A stretch of 48,391 bases of DNA from Desulfovibrio sp. Huiquan2017 (GTDB lineage Bacteria > Desulfobacterota > Desulfovibrionia > Desulfovibrionales > Desulfovibrionaceae). Shown in pieces: positions 1 through 8,167 of this stretch (its first letter is position 1; every line of letters starts with the position of its first letter). The notes beneath the pieces were generated by a model. The model did no database searches. It worked only from the letters and a program-made list of their open reading frames with translations, and was not told where the DNA came from. The DNA lies in assembly GCF_017351175.1 (NCBI RefSeq), contig NZ_JAFMPN010000021.1, positions 422 to 48,812 of the forward strand, written 5' to 3'. The position numbers and the translations under genes were made by a program.

Positions 1-14
1 TCCATTGGCTCGGT

Positions 15-617
15 TTACTTGGGTTGGATGGCTTCGAGGTCCACGGCGATGTGTACGGTGTTGCCGACCATGAAGCCGCCGCCGTCCAGAGGGGCGTTCC
101 AGTCCACGCCGTAGTCGCGGCGGTCGATGGAGAACAGGGCGGTGGCGCCCCGGCGGGTATTGCCCCAGGGGTCCACGCGCGGGTCGTCGAGGCCGGCGAC
201 GTTCAGCTGGATCTCGTGGGAGGTGCCCTTGATGGTCAGCACGCCCGCCACGGAGATGCCTTTTTCGGACGGAAAGACCCGGGTGCTCTTGAAGGTCATG
301 GTCGGGTGTATTTCGGCCGCGAAGAAATCGCCGCTCTTGAGGTGGGCGTCCCGGGCCTCGACGCCCGTGTCGATTTTATTGACGTCGATGGTGATGTTCA
401 GGGCGGTGGGCTTGCCGTGGTCGAAGTCGATGGTCCCGGTGACGGCCGGGAACATGCCGCGCACCTGGGCGATCATCATATGCCGGATGGAGAAGTGGGC
501 GGCGGAGTGGTCCGGGTCCACCTTCCAGGTTTGGGCGTTGGCTGTGGCGGCCAGGGCCAGGACCGGCAGCAGGACGAGCGACAGAAGCAGGGCGCGGAGT
601 CGTTTGGTTTGTTTCAT
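15..617 (-). CDS. YceI family periplasmic protein
   Basis: 200 aa. Residues 1-28 form a signal peptide (Lys/Arg n-region, Leu-rich core, ANA before QTW), so the protein is exported. The mature part has the YceI lipocalin-like beta-barrel pattern: a start WKVDPDHSAAHFSIRHM, a central TGVEARDAHLKSGDFF and the late SIDRRDYGVDW. The family binds isoprenoid-type lipids in an internal cavity; the ligand here is unknown. An ATG further upstream is in frame, but 617 is chosen because it gives the signal peptide and has AAGGA about ten bases before it. It is the last gene of a minus-strand run after the CorA and LapA-like genes, with a 90-base gap. Confidence 0.9.
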   Translation of the reverse strand: MKQTKRLRALLLSLVLLPVLALAATANAQTWKVDPDHSAAHFSIRHMMIAQVRGMFPAVTGTIDFDHGKPTALNITIDVNKIDTGVEARDAHLKSGDFFAAEIHPTMTFKSTRVFPSEKGISVAGVLTIKGTSHEIQLNVAGLDDPRVDPWGNTRRGATALFSIDRRDYGVDWNAPLDGGGFMVGNTVHIAVDLEAIQPK

Positions 618-706
618 GGTTGGAGTCCTTGTGGTTTCGTGCTGGTTGTTTTCTCCGATGATACCCGCTTTTCGCCCGACCGCAAGGGGGGCGCGGCGGA
701 CAGCTC

Positions 707-997
707 TCACGAGAACGAGGGCGGCCCGGGCTGCTTCGATTTGCTTCGGGTGCAGAACCGGTAGGTCAGGAACGCGCCGATCAGCGCGCCGACGGCCAGG
801 GTGCCGAGCAGGAGCAGGATGCGCGAGGTGGCGAAGGTGAACCAGAGGAATGAGACCTGGGTCTGCTCGGTGTTCTGGAGCAGGAAAACGATCCACAGGA
901 GCACCAGGGCGACGATGGTGCCGAGGCGGATTTTTCGCCAGGTGGTCATTCCGGTCTTGGGTTGGTTTCGGTCCGGGGCGGACGGGGTTTTTTCCAT
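707..997 (-). CDS. LapA-like (DUF1049-type) two-helix membrane protein
   Basis: 96 aa. A polar N-terminal tail of about 25 residues is followed by two hydrophobic helices (about 26-42 and 58-80) joined by a short loop with QNTEQTQVSFLWF, and a basic C-terminal tail. The QN-x-V-F loop between two helices is the hallmark of the LapA (lipopolysaccharide assembly protein A) domain family, formerly DUF1049. In E. coli LapA works with LapB to control LPS synthesis, but no lapB is adjacent, so the role here is inferred only. AAGGAGG lies five bases before the ATG. The gene begins 19 bases after the corA stop on the same strand, so the two are probably co-transcribed. Confidence 0.75.
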   Translation of the reverse strand: MEKTPSAPDRNQPKTGMTTWRKIRLGTIVALVLLWIVFLLQNTEQTQVSFLWFTFATSRILLLLGTLAVGALIGAFLTYRFCTRSKSKQPGPPSFS

Positions 998-1016
998 GGG
1001 AGCCTCCTTTTCGGGA

Positions 1017-2081
1017 CTATATCCATTTGCGTTTCTTGAAATAGAAGAGCATGGCCGCGACCACCGCGCCCATGATGCCGAGGAGGACGAAATAGCCGTG
1101 GCGGAGTTTCAGTTCGGGCATGAATTCGAAGTTCATGCCGTAGACGCCCGCCAGAAAGGAAAGGGGGATGAAAATGGTGGCGAAGATGGTCAGAAACTTC
1201 ATCACGTCGTTGAGGCGGTTGGCCATGGCCATGTTGTAGCTGTTCAAGTGGTCGTTGAGCATCTCGCGGTAGGTCTCCACGGCCTCGGTGGTCTGCTCGG
1301 CCATGTCCGTCAGGTCGCGCAGGTACGGGGTGATTTCCTCGGCCACGAGCTCGCTTTCGGTCCTGGCCAGCTTGAGGGCGATCTCCCGTGCCGGACGCAC
1401 GGCCCGGCGCACGAAGGCCATCTCCCGACGGTAGAGGTTGATCTCTTCGAGCAGTTCCGGGGAGGGATCGTCCAAGACCTCCTCGTCGAACGCCTCGATG
1501 CGTTCCCCCATGATCTCGATGACCTTGAGATAGTTTTCGAAGACGCAGTCGAGCAGGGCGTAGAGCAGATAATCCGGGCCGCGCCGCCGCAGTCTGCCGG
1601 ACTGGTGGCGGATGCGGTCGCGCACGGGTTCGAACACATCGCCGGGCTGTTCCTGGAAGGTGATCAGGCAGCGGCCGGTGAGCACGCAGGAGAGCTGTTC
1701 CGAGATGATCCGGTCGTGGGTCGGGTTGATGGAGAGCATCTTCAGGGTGATGAAGAGCATGTCCGGGTATTCGTCCATCTTGGGCCGATGGCCGGTGTTG
1801 ACGATGTCTTCGAGGATGAGCGGGGAGATGGAAAAGGCTTGGCCCACGCGCTCCATGACCTCGGGAACATGCAGGCCGTCCAGGTTGAGCCAGGAGGTGG
1901 TCTTGCTGCCCAGGCAGGGGGAGAGCGCGGCCGCTTCGGGCACGACCTCGTCGCGCAGGGTCTCCTCATCGTAGTCGATGATCCGCAGGCTCGGTTCGTC
2001 GGTTTTTTGTTGGCCGATGAAAATGAGTGATCCTGGCGGCTTGCCAGCCGTCATGTCGTTTTTTTTCAGGAATCTGGCCAT
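1017..2081 (-). CDS. corA: CorA-type magnesium/cobalt channel
   Basis: 354 aa, the usual size for CorA. The protein has the long acidic and helical cytoplasmic funnel, then two C-terminal membrane helices (about 290-312 and 328-347) joined by the diagnostic YGMNF motif, and a basic tail KKRKW. CorA forms a pentameric inner-membrane channel for Mg2+ (also Co2+ and Ni2+). The start at 2081 is chosen over upstream in-frame codons because GGAGGA sits four bases before the ATG. It is divergent from the MscS gene across 138 bases. Confidence 0.93.
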   Translation of the reverse strand: MARFLKKNDMTAGKPPGSLIFIGQQKTDEPSLRIIDYDEETLRDEVVPEAAALSPCLGSKTTSWLNLDGLHVPEVMERVGQAFSISPLILEDIVNTGHRPKMDEYPDMLFITLKMLSINPTHDRIISEQLSCVLTGRCLITFQEQPGDVFEPVRDRIRHQSGRLRRRGPDYLLYALLDCVFENYLKVIEIMGERIEAFDEEVLDDPSPELLEEINLYRREMAFVRRAVRPAREIALKLARTESELVAEEITPYLRDLTDMAEQTTEAVETYREMLNDHLNSYNMAMANRLNDVMKFLTIFATIFIPLSFLAGVYGMNFEFMPELKLRHGYFVLLGIMGAVVAAMLFYFKKRKWI

Positions 2082-2134
2082 GGGCTCCTCCGGGGTTTCA
2101 TCCGTGCGCACACGGGGAGCGATGCATGCCGCCA

Positions 2135-2162
2135 TTGATGGAAACAACAAATATGATATAAC
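2135..2162 (+). promoter_or_regulatory. Candidate sigma-70 promoter for the MscS gene
   Basis: TTGATG at 2135-2140 and TATAAC at 2157-2162 with a 16-base spacer, in the AT-rich part of the corA/MscS divergent gap, about 58 bases before the MscS start. Only base matches support it. Confidence 0.4.
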
Positions 2163-2219
2163 GGATCGGCAGCGGACGAAACCGTTTTTGCACGGGAAAA
2201 GCCGGGAAGGGGGCATGTC

Positions 2220-3290
2220 ATGGATTTCATGGATACGGCGGGGTGGGTCGTTCGAATCATTCTGGCCCTGGTGGTCGGAGTGGCGGCGTTTACGCTGATC
2301 CGGCTGTTTCGCGGCGGCCGGGCTCGTCGCTGGCGTGACCTGCGCGAGTTGTTGTCCCGGTCGATGAAGCGGCGGGTGGTTTTATTCCTGGCCGTCTTCG
2401 CCGCAGTCCTGGGCGCGTCCATCCTGGTGGTTCCGTCGCGTCTGCCCCCGGGCTGGGCGAGTCCGGCGGTGACGGCCATGAACACGGCCTGGGTTCTGCT
2501 GGCGGCCTGGGCCGCGACCCTGGCGCTGACGGCCATGACCGGCGTGGTCCGCTGGAAGTACGACATGGCCGTGGAGGACAACCTGGGCGCGCGCGAGGTC
2601 CAGACCAAGGTGCGCATCCTGCATCGGCTCGTCGTCGTCATGGTCTGGTTCGCGGCGGCCGCCGCCATCCTCATGCAGTTCGAGCGCTTCCGTCTGCTGG
2701 GCGGGACCATGCTGGCCTCGGCCGGGGTTCTCAGTATCGTGCTCGGCATTTCGGCCCAGAAGACCTTCGGGGCGATCATCGCGGGCATCCAGATCGCCCT
2801 GGCCCATCCCATCAACCTGGACGACGTGGTCGTCGTGGAAGGAGAGTGGGGGCGCATTGAGGAAATCACCTTTACCTATGTGGTGGTCCGGCTGTGGGAC
2901 ATGCGCCGTCTGGTGGTCCCGATCACCTATTTCACCGAGACCGTGTTCCAGAATTGGACCAAGAAGTCCGCCGAGATCATCGGCTCGGTCTTCCTGCACG
3001 TGGACTACGCCACGCCGCTTGACCCCCTGCGCGCGGAGCTGACCCGGTTGTGCGAGTCCTCCGGCGGGCTGTGGAACGGCGGGACCTGTGTGCTTCAGGT
3101 GACCGACGCCGGGCCGGACACCATGACCCTGCGGGCCATCGTCGGTTCGCCGGACGCCTCCAGGGCGTGGGACCTGCGTTGCCTGGTGCGCGAGGGATTG
3201 ATCACCTATCTGAACGCGCACCATCCCGAGTGTCTGCCCCGGCGGCGTGTGCTGTTGCAAAGCGGCGGGGGCCTGGACGGGGAGGCGTGA
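2220..3290 (+). CDS. MscS family mechanosensitive ion channel
   Basis: 356 aa. Hydrophobic helices lie at about 6-28, 52-72, 83-106, 136-156 and 161-185, followed by the MscS core. The pore helix region has the small-residue pattern GVLSIVLGISAQKTFGAIIAGIQIA, then the beta domain start HPINLDDVVVVEGEWGRIEEIT and the VVPITYFTETVFQNWTKKS segment, both typical of the larger MscS paralogues (YbdG/YnaI type). It should act as an inner-membrane tension-gated release valve in hypo-osmotic stress. GGAAGGGGG precedes the ATG. It is divergent from corA, and both are ion-homeostasis genes. Confidence 0.88.
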   Translation: MDFMDTAGWVVRIILALVVGVAAFTLIRLFRGGRARRWRDLRELLSRSMKRRVVLFLAVFAAVLGASILVVPSRLPPGWASPAVTAMNTAWVLLAAWAATLALTAMTGVVRWKYDMAVEDNLGAREVQTKVRILHRLVVVMVWFAAAAAILMQFERFRLLGGTMLASAGVLSIVLGISAQKTFGAIIAGIQIALAHPINLDDVVVVEGEWGRIEEITFTYVVVRLWDMRRLVVPITYFTETVFQNWTKKSAEIIGSVFLHVDYATPLDPLRAELTRLCESSGGLWNGGTCVLQVTDAGPDTMTLRAIVGSPDASRAWDLRCLVREGLITYLNAHHPECLPRRRVLLQSGGGLDGEA

Positions 3291-3304
3291 CCCGGCGAAT
3301 CAAA

Positions 3305-3333
3305 TTGTGCGCCGCAGGGAAAACATGTTAGGT
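3305..3333 (+). promoter_or_regulatory. Candidate promoter for the PLDc_N small gene
   Basis: TTGTGC (3305-3310) and TTAGGT (3328-3333), spaced by 17 bases, lie in the 119-base gap between the MscS gene and the small gene at 3410. The matches are partial, so this is tentative. Confidence 0.3.
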
Positions 3334-3409
3334 TGAACTATCGCCATTCCCGGGGAACGGCTCCGGGGCGGGCGGCCTGTCGGGACTTTGCAAATGGGAG
3401 AGTATTGTT

Positions 3410-3586
3410 ATGATGGGATTTGGAGGATTGCTCGGATTGGTCGTCCTTGTGCTGGACGTGTATGCCCTGGTCAAGATTTTCCAGAGCGGCGCTGGCACCG
3501 GCTCCAAGGTCCTGTGGATCGTGTTGGTGCTGCTGTTCCCCTTGCTCGGGTTTCTCTTCTGGTTCCTGCTCGGCCCCAAGGGATGA
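3410..3586 (+). CDS. PLDc_N domain small membrane protein
   Basis: 58 aa. Nearly the whole protein is the PLDc_N motif (the membrane-anchor domain found at the N-terminus of cardiolipin synthases): a first helix ending DVYALVKIFQSG, then KVLWIVLVLLFPLLGFLFWF and a final LLGPKG. No phospholipase D catalytic HKD motif follows, so this is a stand-alone two-helix membrane protein with no evident enzymatic part. Stand-alone PLDc_N proteins are common; their role is unknown. GGGAG lies about ten bases before the ATG; a second ATG directly follows, so the start is uncertain by one codon. It converges with the acyl-hydrolase gene at 3608. Confidence 0.8.
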   Translation: MMGFGGLLGLVVLVLDVYALVKIFQSGAGTGSKVLWIVLVLLFPLLGFLFWFLLGPKG

Positions 3587-3607
3587 TCCCGGAGAGGCTC
3601 CTTTGGG

Positions 3608-4633
3608 TCAGCGCGCCATCCGGGCGTCCATGAGCATTTCCGAATATTCGTCCATGGAGGCCTGGGCCTGGCGTGGCGCGTCGAACCGGGCGATGTGCAT
3701 GATCGCGTCGCCTTTGTAGACAGAAGCCAGGGACTGGTCGCCGATGATCACGCCGTCTTGCGGCGCGGTCAGGTCCGTGGATTTGCCGTCGAAGGGATCG
3801 TGGATGGAGCCCAGGACCTCGCCCTTGCGCACATGCCGCCCGAGTTTGACCGAGGCCCGGAACAACCCGCTGGCCGGGGCCCGGCACCAGGTCCGGTCCG
3901 TGGCGATCTGGAGCGGGGTTCGTTCGCGCTTGCGTTTGCCCGCCGGGAGCATGCCCAGGGCCTCGAGCACCGAGGTGATGCCGCGCAGCCCGGCGCGGAT
4001 GGCGAATTCGTCGAAGCGCAGGGGCTCGCCCGCCTCATAGAGCAGGACGCGCACTCCGCTTTCCCTGGCCGCCGCGCGCAGGGAGCCTTCCATGCCCGAC
4101 AGGTCGAGGGCCAGGGGCGCGCCGAAGGCTTCGGCCATGGCCAGGACCGCCGGGTCCTCCATGTCCCCCCGGACGTGCGGCAGGTTCCGGCGGTGGTTGG
4201 AACCGGTATGCAGGTCGATGCCGTAGCCGCATTTCCTGACCACGTTTTCGAAAAACACCGCTGCCAGCTCCGAGGCCAGGGAGCCGCCTTCCCTGCCGGG
4301 GAAGAACCGGTTCAGATCCCGGCGGTCCGGCAGGTAGCGGGTGTTGGCCATGAACCCGTAGATGTTCACGATGGGGATGGCGTACAGGGTCCCGGCAAGG
4401 CGGCCCAGCCGCTTCATGCGCAACAGCCGCCGGATGATCTCCACGCCGTTGAGTTCGTCGCCGTGGATGGCCGCGCAGACGAACAGCGACGGGCCTTCGC
4501 GGCGGCCGTGGAAGACATGCACCGGCATGACCGAGCCCTGGCGCAGGAAGGTGTCGGGCACGGGCAGAAGCGCCGTGGCGTTGGTTCCCGGGGCCACGGT
4601 TACGTCGCCGATGGTCACGGATGCTCTGGGCAT
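3608..4633 (-). CDS. Succinylglutamate desuccinylase/aspartoacylase family zinc hydrolase
   Basis: 341 aa. Zinc ligands of the M14-like AstE/aspartoacylase fold are visible: HGDE (H57, E60) and DLHTG (H142), with the substrate-binding segments IPIVNIYGF and DRRDLNRFFPG. The C-terminal third (about 250-320) is a small beta domain of the type found in the longer members of this family. The enzyme should hydrolyse an N-acyl or amide bond of an acylated or glutamylated amino acid or peptide; the substrate cannot be read from sequence. It is the third gene of an operon with a RimB-like protein and RimK, 30 bases after the rimK stop, which suggests it removes or edits what RimK adds. Confidence 0.82.
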   Translation of the reverse strand: MPRASVTIGDVTVAPGTNATALLPVPDTFLRQGSVMPVHVFHGRREGPSLFVCAAIHGDELNGVEIIRRLLRMKRLGRLAGTLYAIPIVNIYGFMANTRYLPDRRDLNRFFPGREGGSLASELAAVFFENVVRKCGYGIDLHTGSNHRRNLPHVRGDMEDPAVLAMAEAFGAPLALDLSGMEGSLRAAARESGVRVLLYEAGEPLRFDEFAIRAGLRGITSVLEALGMLPAGKRKRERTPLQIATDRTWCRAPASGLFRASVKLGRHVRKGEVLGSIHDPFDGKSTDLTAPQDGVIIGDQSLASVYKGDAIMHIARFDAPRQAQASMDEYSEMLMDARMAR

Positions 4634-4663
4634 GGTCCCCCCCCCGTTTTTCCGCGTGGGCGG

Positions 4664-5569
4664 TTAGCCCTTGCCGCGTGTCTTGGTCTTGCCGGGCTTG
4701 GCGTTCTTTTCGATGAACTCGATGATCTTGTCAGCGATGTTGATGCCCGTGGCCTTTTCGATGCCCTCCAGCCCCGGGGAGGAGTTGACCTCCATGACCA
4801 CCGGCCCGTGGTTGGACCGCAGCAGGTCCACGCCGCAGACGTTCAGGCCCATGATCCGGGCCGCCCGCACGGCGGTGGAGCGCTCCTCCGGGGTGATCTT
4901 CACGGGCGCTGCCGAGCCTCCCCGGTGGATGTTCGAGCGGAATTCGCCCTTGCCCGCAGTGCGCCGCATGGCCGCGACCACTTTGCCGCCGACCACCAGG
5001 CAGCGAATATCCGACCCCTTGGATTCCTTGATGTATTCCTGAACCAGGATATTGGCGTTCAGACCCTGGAAGGCCTGGATGACGCTCTCGGCCGCATGCC
5101 TGGTCTCGGCCAGAACCACGCCGATGCCCTGGGTGCCCTCCAGGAGCTTGACCACCAGGGGCGCGCCGCCCACCAGGTCGATGAGGTCGTCGGTGAACTT
5201 GGTGGAGCTGGCGAAGCCGGTGACCGGCAGGCCGATGCCCTTGCGCGAGAGCAGTTGCAGGCTGCGCAGCTTGTCACGGGAGCGGGTGATGGCGATGGAC
5301 TCGTTCAGGCTGTACACGCCCATCATCTCGAACTGGCGCACCACGGCGCAGCCGAAGAAGGTGATGGATGCGCCGATGCGCGGGATGACCGCGTCCACGG
5401 CCTCCACCCGTTCGCCCTTGTAGTGGATGGACGGGCTGTGGGAAGTGATGTTCATGTAACAGCGCAGGGGATTGATGATCTCCACGGTATGGCCGCGCGC
5501 CTTGCCGGCTTCGGCCAGGGCGGTGGTGGAGTAGAGGCTCGCCTTGCGCGACAGGATGGCTATTTTCAT
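4664..5569 (-). CDS. rimK: RimK family alpha-L-glutamate ligase (ATP-grasp)
   Basis: 301 aa, against 300 for E. coli RimK. The N-terminal [18 protein letters not shown], the ATP-grasp glycine loop [11 protein letters not shown], the [17 protein letters not shown] strand and the Mg-binding [13 protein letters not shown] are all present. RimK enzymes ligate glutamate to the C-terminus of ribosomal protein S6 or make poly-alpha-glutamate; other members act on different acceptors. The start ATG overlaps the stop of the upstream RimB-like gene as ATGA, which fixes it and implies translational coupling. The RimK, RimB-like and AstE-like trio is recurrent, so a peptide-modification role is likely; S6 as target is not proven here. 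Confidence 0.9.
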   Translation of the reverse strand: MKIAILSRKASLYSTTALAEAGKARGHTVEIINPLRCYMNITSHSPSIHYKGERVEAVDAVIPRIGASITFFGCAVVRQFEMMGVYSLNESIAITRSRDKLRSLQLLSRKGIGLPVTGFASSTKFTDDLIDLVGGAPLVVKLLEGTQGIGVVLAETRHAAESVIQAFQGLNANILVQEYIKESKGSDIRCLVVGGKVVAAMRRTAGKGEFRSNIHRGGSAAPVKITPEERSTAVRAARIMGLNVCGVDLLRSNHGPVVMEVNSSPGLEGIEKATGINIADKIIEFIEKNAKPGKTKTRGKG

Positions 5570-6057
5570 GCGGGCAGATGTCCTTTGTTCCGTTTTGCGT
5601 AAGCGTTCCTGCCGTGGGTGGCCCCGGCCTGCATGGACAGAGACGGGTCCACCAGCAGCCGCCCGGACATGGCGTTGCGTCCGAGGAGCATGCGGAATTT
5701 CATTTCGTCCCGGTTGGTCAGGGTCAGTTCGATGGGCCAGGTCCGTCCGGCCAGCAGCAGGGTGGTCGCTATGACATAGCGGTTCTGGCTTTGTCCACCA
5801 GAATTGGTGACTTTTCTGCGGTCCACCAGGGGGGCCGAGCAGGGGATGACCAGGTTGTCGTTTCCTTGCAGCGGGTGGACGTTGAAGGCCACGAAGCGCC
5901 TGCCGTCGCGCTCGAAGGGCTCGACGTCGAAGGCGTGCAGGGCCGAGGTCCGGGCTCCGGTGTCCACCTTGGCCTTGACGGCGGGCACGTCCAGGTCGGG
6001 CAGGCCGACCCACTCCCGCCAGCCGATGATCATTTTCGGTTCTTTCGGTTTTTTCAT
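5566..6057 (-). CDS. RimB/RimK-associated retropepsin-like protease
   Basis: 163 aa. It matches the family annotated as putative ATP-dependent zinc protease (RimB): [12 protein letters not shown] at the start, the aspartic-type [13 protein letters not shown] (D32) and the late [12 protein letters not shown]. The DTGA motif suggests a retropepsin-like fold rather than a true zinc site. In Pseudomonas the RimK-linked homologue RimB counters RimK by processing glutamate tails. It is the first gene of the three-gene operon and overlaps rimK by four bases. The last 20 residues are basic and look disordered. Confidence 0.83.
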   Translation of the reverse strand: MKKPKEPKMIIGWREWVGLPDLDVPAVKAKVDTGARTSALHAFDVEPFERDGRRFVAFNVHPLQGNDNLVIPCSAPLVDRRKVTNSGGQSQNRYVIATTLLLAGRTWPIELTLTNRDEMKFRMLLGRNAMSGRLLVDPSLSMQAGATHGRNAYAKRNKGHLPA

Positions 6058-6136
6058 GGATGTTGGTCTCGGTTGTCGGCCCGGCCTGTGCGGCGGGCCG
6101 GTTGCGGCGCGGGGCGCTCCCGTATGCCAGGATGCG

Positions 6137-7972
6137 TTACATGTAGAAGAAAGGCAACAGGAACGACAGCGCCCCCCACATGATCAGGACCAGGGGCGCG
6201 CCCACCTTGAGAAAATCGGAGAAGGCGTATTCGCCCGCGTTCATGACCAGGAGGTTGGTCTTGTAGGCCATGGGCGTGGCGTAGCTCATGTTCGCTCCGA
6301 AGAGTACGGCCAGGACGAAGGGCTCGGGCGGCAATCCCATCTGCCGGGCGATGGACACGGCGATGGGCGTGCCGATGACCGCCGTGGCGTTGTTGGAGAT
6401 GACGTTGGTCAGCCCGGCCATGAGCAGCATCAGGCCGCTCAGGACCATGGCCGGGGAGGCGTTCCCGGACAGGGCCACGAAGGTCGAGCCGAGGTATTGG
6501 GCTCCGCCGGTGCGGATCATGGCCGTGCCCAGGGCCAGGCTGGTGACCACGATGAGGATGACCTGGACGCTCAGGGCGCGAGTGGCGTCCCGCCAGGCCA
6601 GGCAGCCGGTCAGGATCATGAGCAGGGCTCCGGCCGTGGCGCTGATGGCGATGGGCAGCAGACCCAGGGCGGCGGCGAGGATTACGGCGAGCATGATGGC
6701 CAGGGCTAGGGGGGCCTTGCGCGAGTAGGGCAGGTCCATGGTCGAGTCCAGGACCAGGAAATCCGTGTTTTGTTTCAACTCCGCGATGCTCCGGCGCGGT
6801 CCCTGGACGAGCAGGATGTCCCCCACCCGCAAGCGGATGTCGCCCACGTGGTCGCGGATGCGTTCGTACCGCCTGCCCGAGCGGTGGATGGCCAGGGCGA
6901 CGAGCCCGGTGCGTTCGAAGAAGTGGTAGTCGTTCAGGGTGATGCCGTGGAGCATTGATCCCTGGAATACGGCGATTTCGGCGATCTGCTGGTCCGTCTC
7001 GGCCAGGGGGTTGTCTTCGCTGACCGGCTTGTCCTCGGAGCCCGCCGGGTAGAGCGTGCCGCTCAGGAGCCGTTCGAATTCCTTGAGCCGCTCGGGCGTA
7101 TCGCTGACCACCATGTGGTCGCCGGGCAGGAGGGTCACGTCCGGCAGGAGCATGAGTTCGTTGCCCTCGCCGCGTTCCAGGGCGTCTATCTGCATCTTGC
7201 CGCCGGTCAGGTCCAGGGCCGTGAGCAGGGGCTTGCCATCCAGGGGCCCGCCTTCGGCCACGGCCAGATGGGCGGTAAATATCCGGGGCGAGGCATCGGC
7301 GATGCGGATGGCGCGGTCGGGCAGCAGGCGCGGGGCGATGAGCCAGAGATAGGCCGTGCCGATCAGCCCGGCCAGGACCGCCGGGACCGCGAAGTCGAAC
7401 ATGGAGAAGGGGGCCAGGCCCATCTCGGCCGCCACGGCCACCACCAGGAGGTTGGTGGAGGTGCCGATGGTTGTGGCCGTCCCGCCGAGCAGGGTGGAGA
7501 AGCCCATGGGCATGAGCACCCGCGTCGCCGGGGTGTTGGTCTTGAGCGACACGCTGATGAGCACCGGGAGCAGGAGCACGACCACGGGCACATTGTTGAT
7601 GAAGGCGCTGATCAGCCCGCCGAGCAGCAGGGTCAGGAGCAGGGAAAGGCTCGGGCTGATTCGCCAGAACCGCGCCAGGGAACGGCCTACGGGGTCCAGC
7701 GCGCCGGTGCGCAGGATGCCCTGGCCCGCGATCATCAGGGCGCAGACCGCCACCAGCGCCTCGTTGCCGAAGCCGAGGAAGAAGTCCACGGCTCGCAGGC
7801 GCACGCCGTCCGCCTCGAAGGGAAACAGCTCGAAGCCCACGGCCAGGCAGACCAGGACCACCAGGCTGGAGGTCTCCAGGGGAAGCTTGTCGCGGCTGAA
7901 CAGGATCAGGGCCAGGCCGGTCAACAGCAGCACGGCGAGGGCGTGGGTGTTGGGTGGAAGGGGAATGGGCAT
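6137..7972 (-). CDS. SLC13 (DASS)/CitT-type transporter with two TrkA-C domains
   Basis: 611 aa. An N-terminal membrane half (about 1-210) contains the SLC13-type FINNVPVVVLLLPVL and STLLGGTATTIGTSTNL hairpin. A cytoplasmic insert with two RCK-C/TrkA-C repeats (about 215-300 and 305-390; each ends with a GDHMVV or GDILLVQG strand) is followed by a second membrane half with GLTNVISNNATAVIGTPIA and FGANMSYATPMAYKTN. This is the sodium-coupled anion transporter architecture seen for sulfate, dicarboxylate or taurine carriers. Sulfate would make sense in a sulfate reducer, but that is inference. GAGGAAGCCGC precedes the ATG. It is divergent from the hybrid kinase at 8168, with a perfect 18-base palindrome between them. 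Confidence 0.86.
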   Translation of the reverse strand: MPIPLPPNTHALAVLLLTGLALILFSRDKLPLETSSLVVLVCLAVGFELFPFEADGVRLRAVDFFLGFGNEALVAVCALMIAGQGILRTGALDPVGRSLARFWRISPSLSLLLTLLLGGLISAFINNVPVVVLLLPVLISVSLKTNTPATRVLMPMGFSTLLGGTATTIGTSTNLLVVAVAAEMGLAPFSMFDFAVPAVLAGLIGTAYLWLIAPRLLPDRAIRIADASPRIFTAHLAVAEGGPLDGKPLLTALDLTGGKMQIDALERGEGNELMLLPDVTLLPGDHMVVSDTPERLKEFERLLSGTLYPAGSEDKPVSEDNPLAETDQQIAEIAVFQGSMLHGITLNDYHFFERTGLVALAIHRSGRRYERIRDHVGDIRLRVGDILLVQGPRRSIAELKQNTDFLVLDSTMDLPYSRKAPLALAIMLAVILAAALGLLPIAISATAGALLMILTGCLAWRDATRALSVQVILIVVTSLALGTAMIRTGGAQYLGSTFVALSGNASPAMVLSGLMLLMAGLTNVISNNATAVIGTPIAVSIARQMGLPPEPFVLAVLFGANMSYATPMAYKTNLLVMNAGEYAFSDFLKVGAPLVLIMWGALSFLLPFFYM

Positions 7973-8100
7973 GCGGCTTCCTCGCGTTGGGGGTCCTTGG
8001 GCGGCCGGTTTCCCAGGCCGGACACCAGCATAGCACGATTCGGGGCGGCAGGTCATGTCCCGCGCCGGGCCCGATTCTAATCGTATTTCACCCCTTCCAT

Positions 8101-8118
8101 TTTCGTGGTACCACGAAA
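8101..8118. promoter_or_regulatory. Perfect 18-bp palindrome, candidate GntR-like operator
   Basis: TTTCGTGGTACCACGAAA is a perfect palindrome with a TGGTACCA core, like the TGGT-ACCA cores bound by GntR-family regulators. It lies in the 195-base divergent gap between the SLC13 transporter and the hybrid kinase. No GntR gene is in the window, so the regulator is unknown. Confidence 0.5.
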
Positions 8119-8167
8119 TTTGTGGAGTCTTTGCACTCAACCGGCGGCCCACGGCTCGCCCGGAGGA

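Noticed and set aside
3695..5602. Plus-strand open frame of 635 codons
   Set aside because: Antisense to the acyl-hydrolase and rimK genes, with low-complexity Gly/Ala/His/Asp composition and no recognisable motif.
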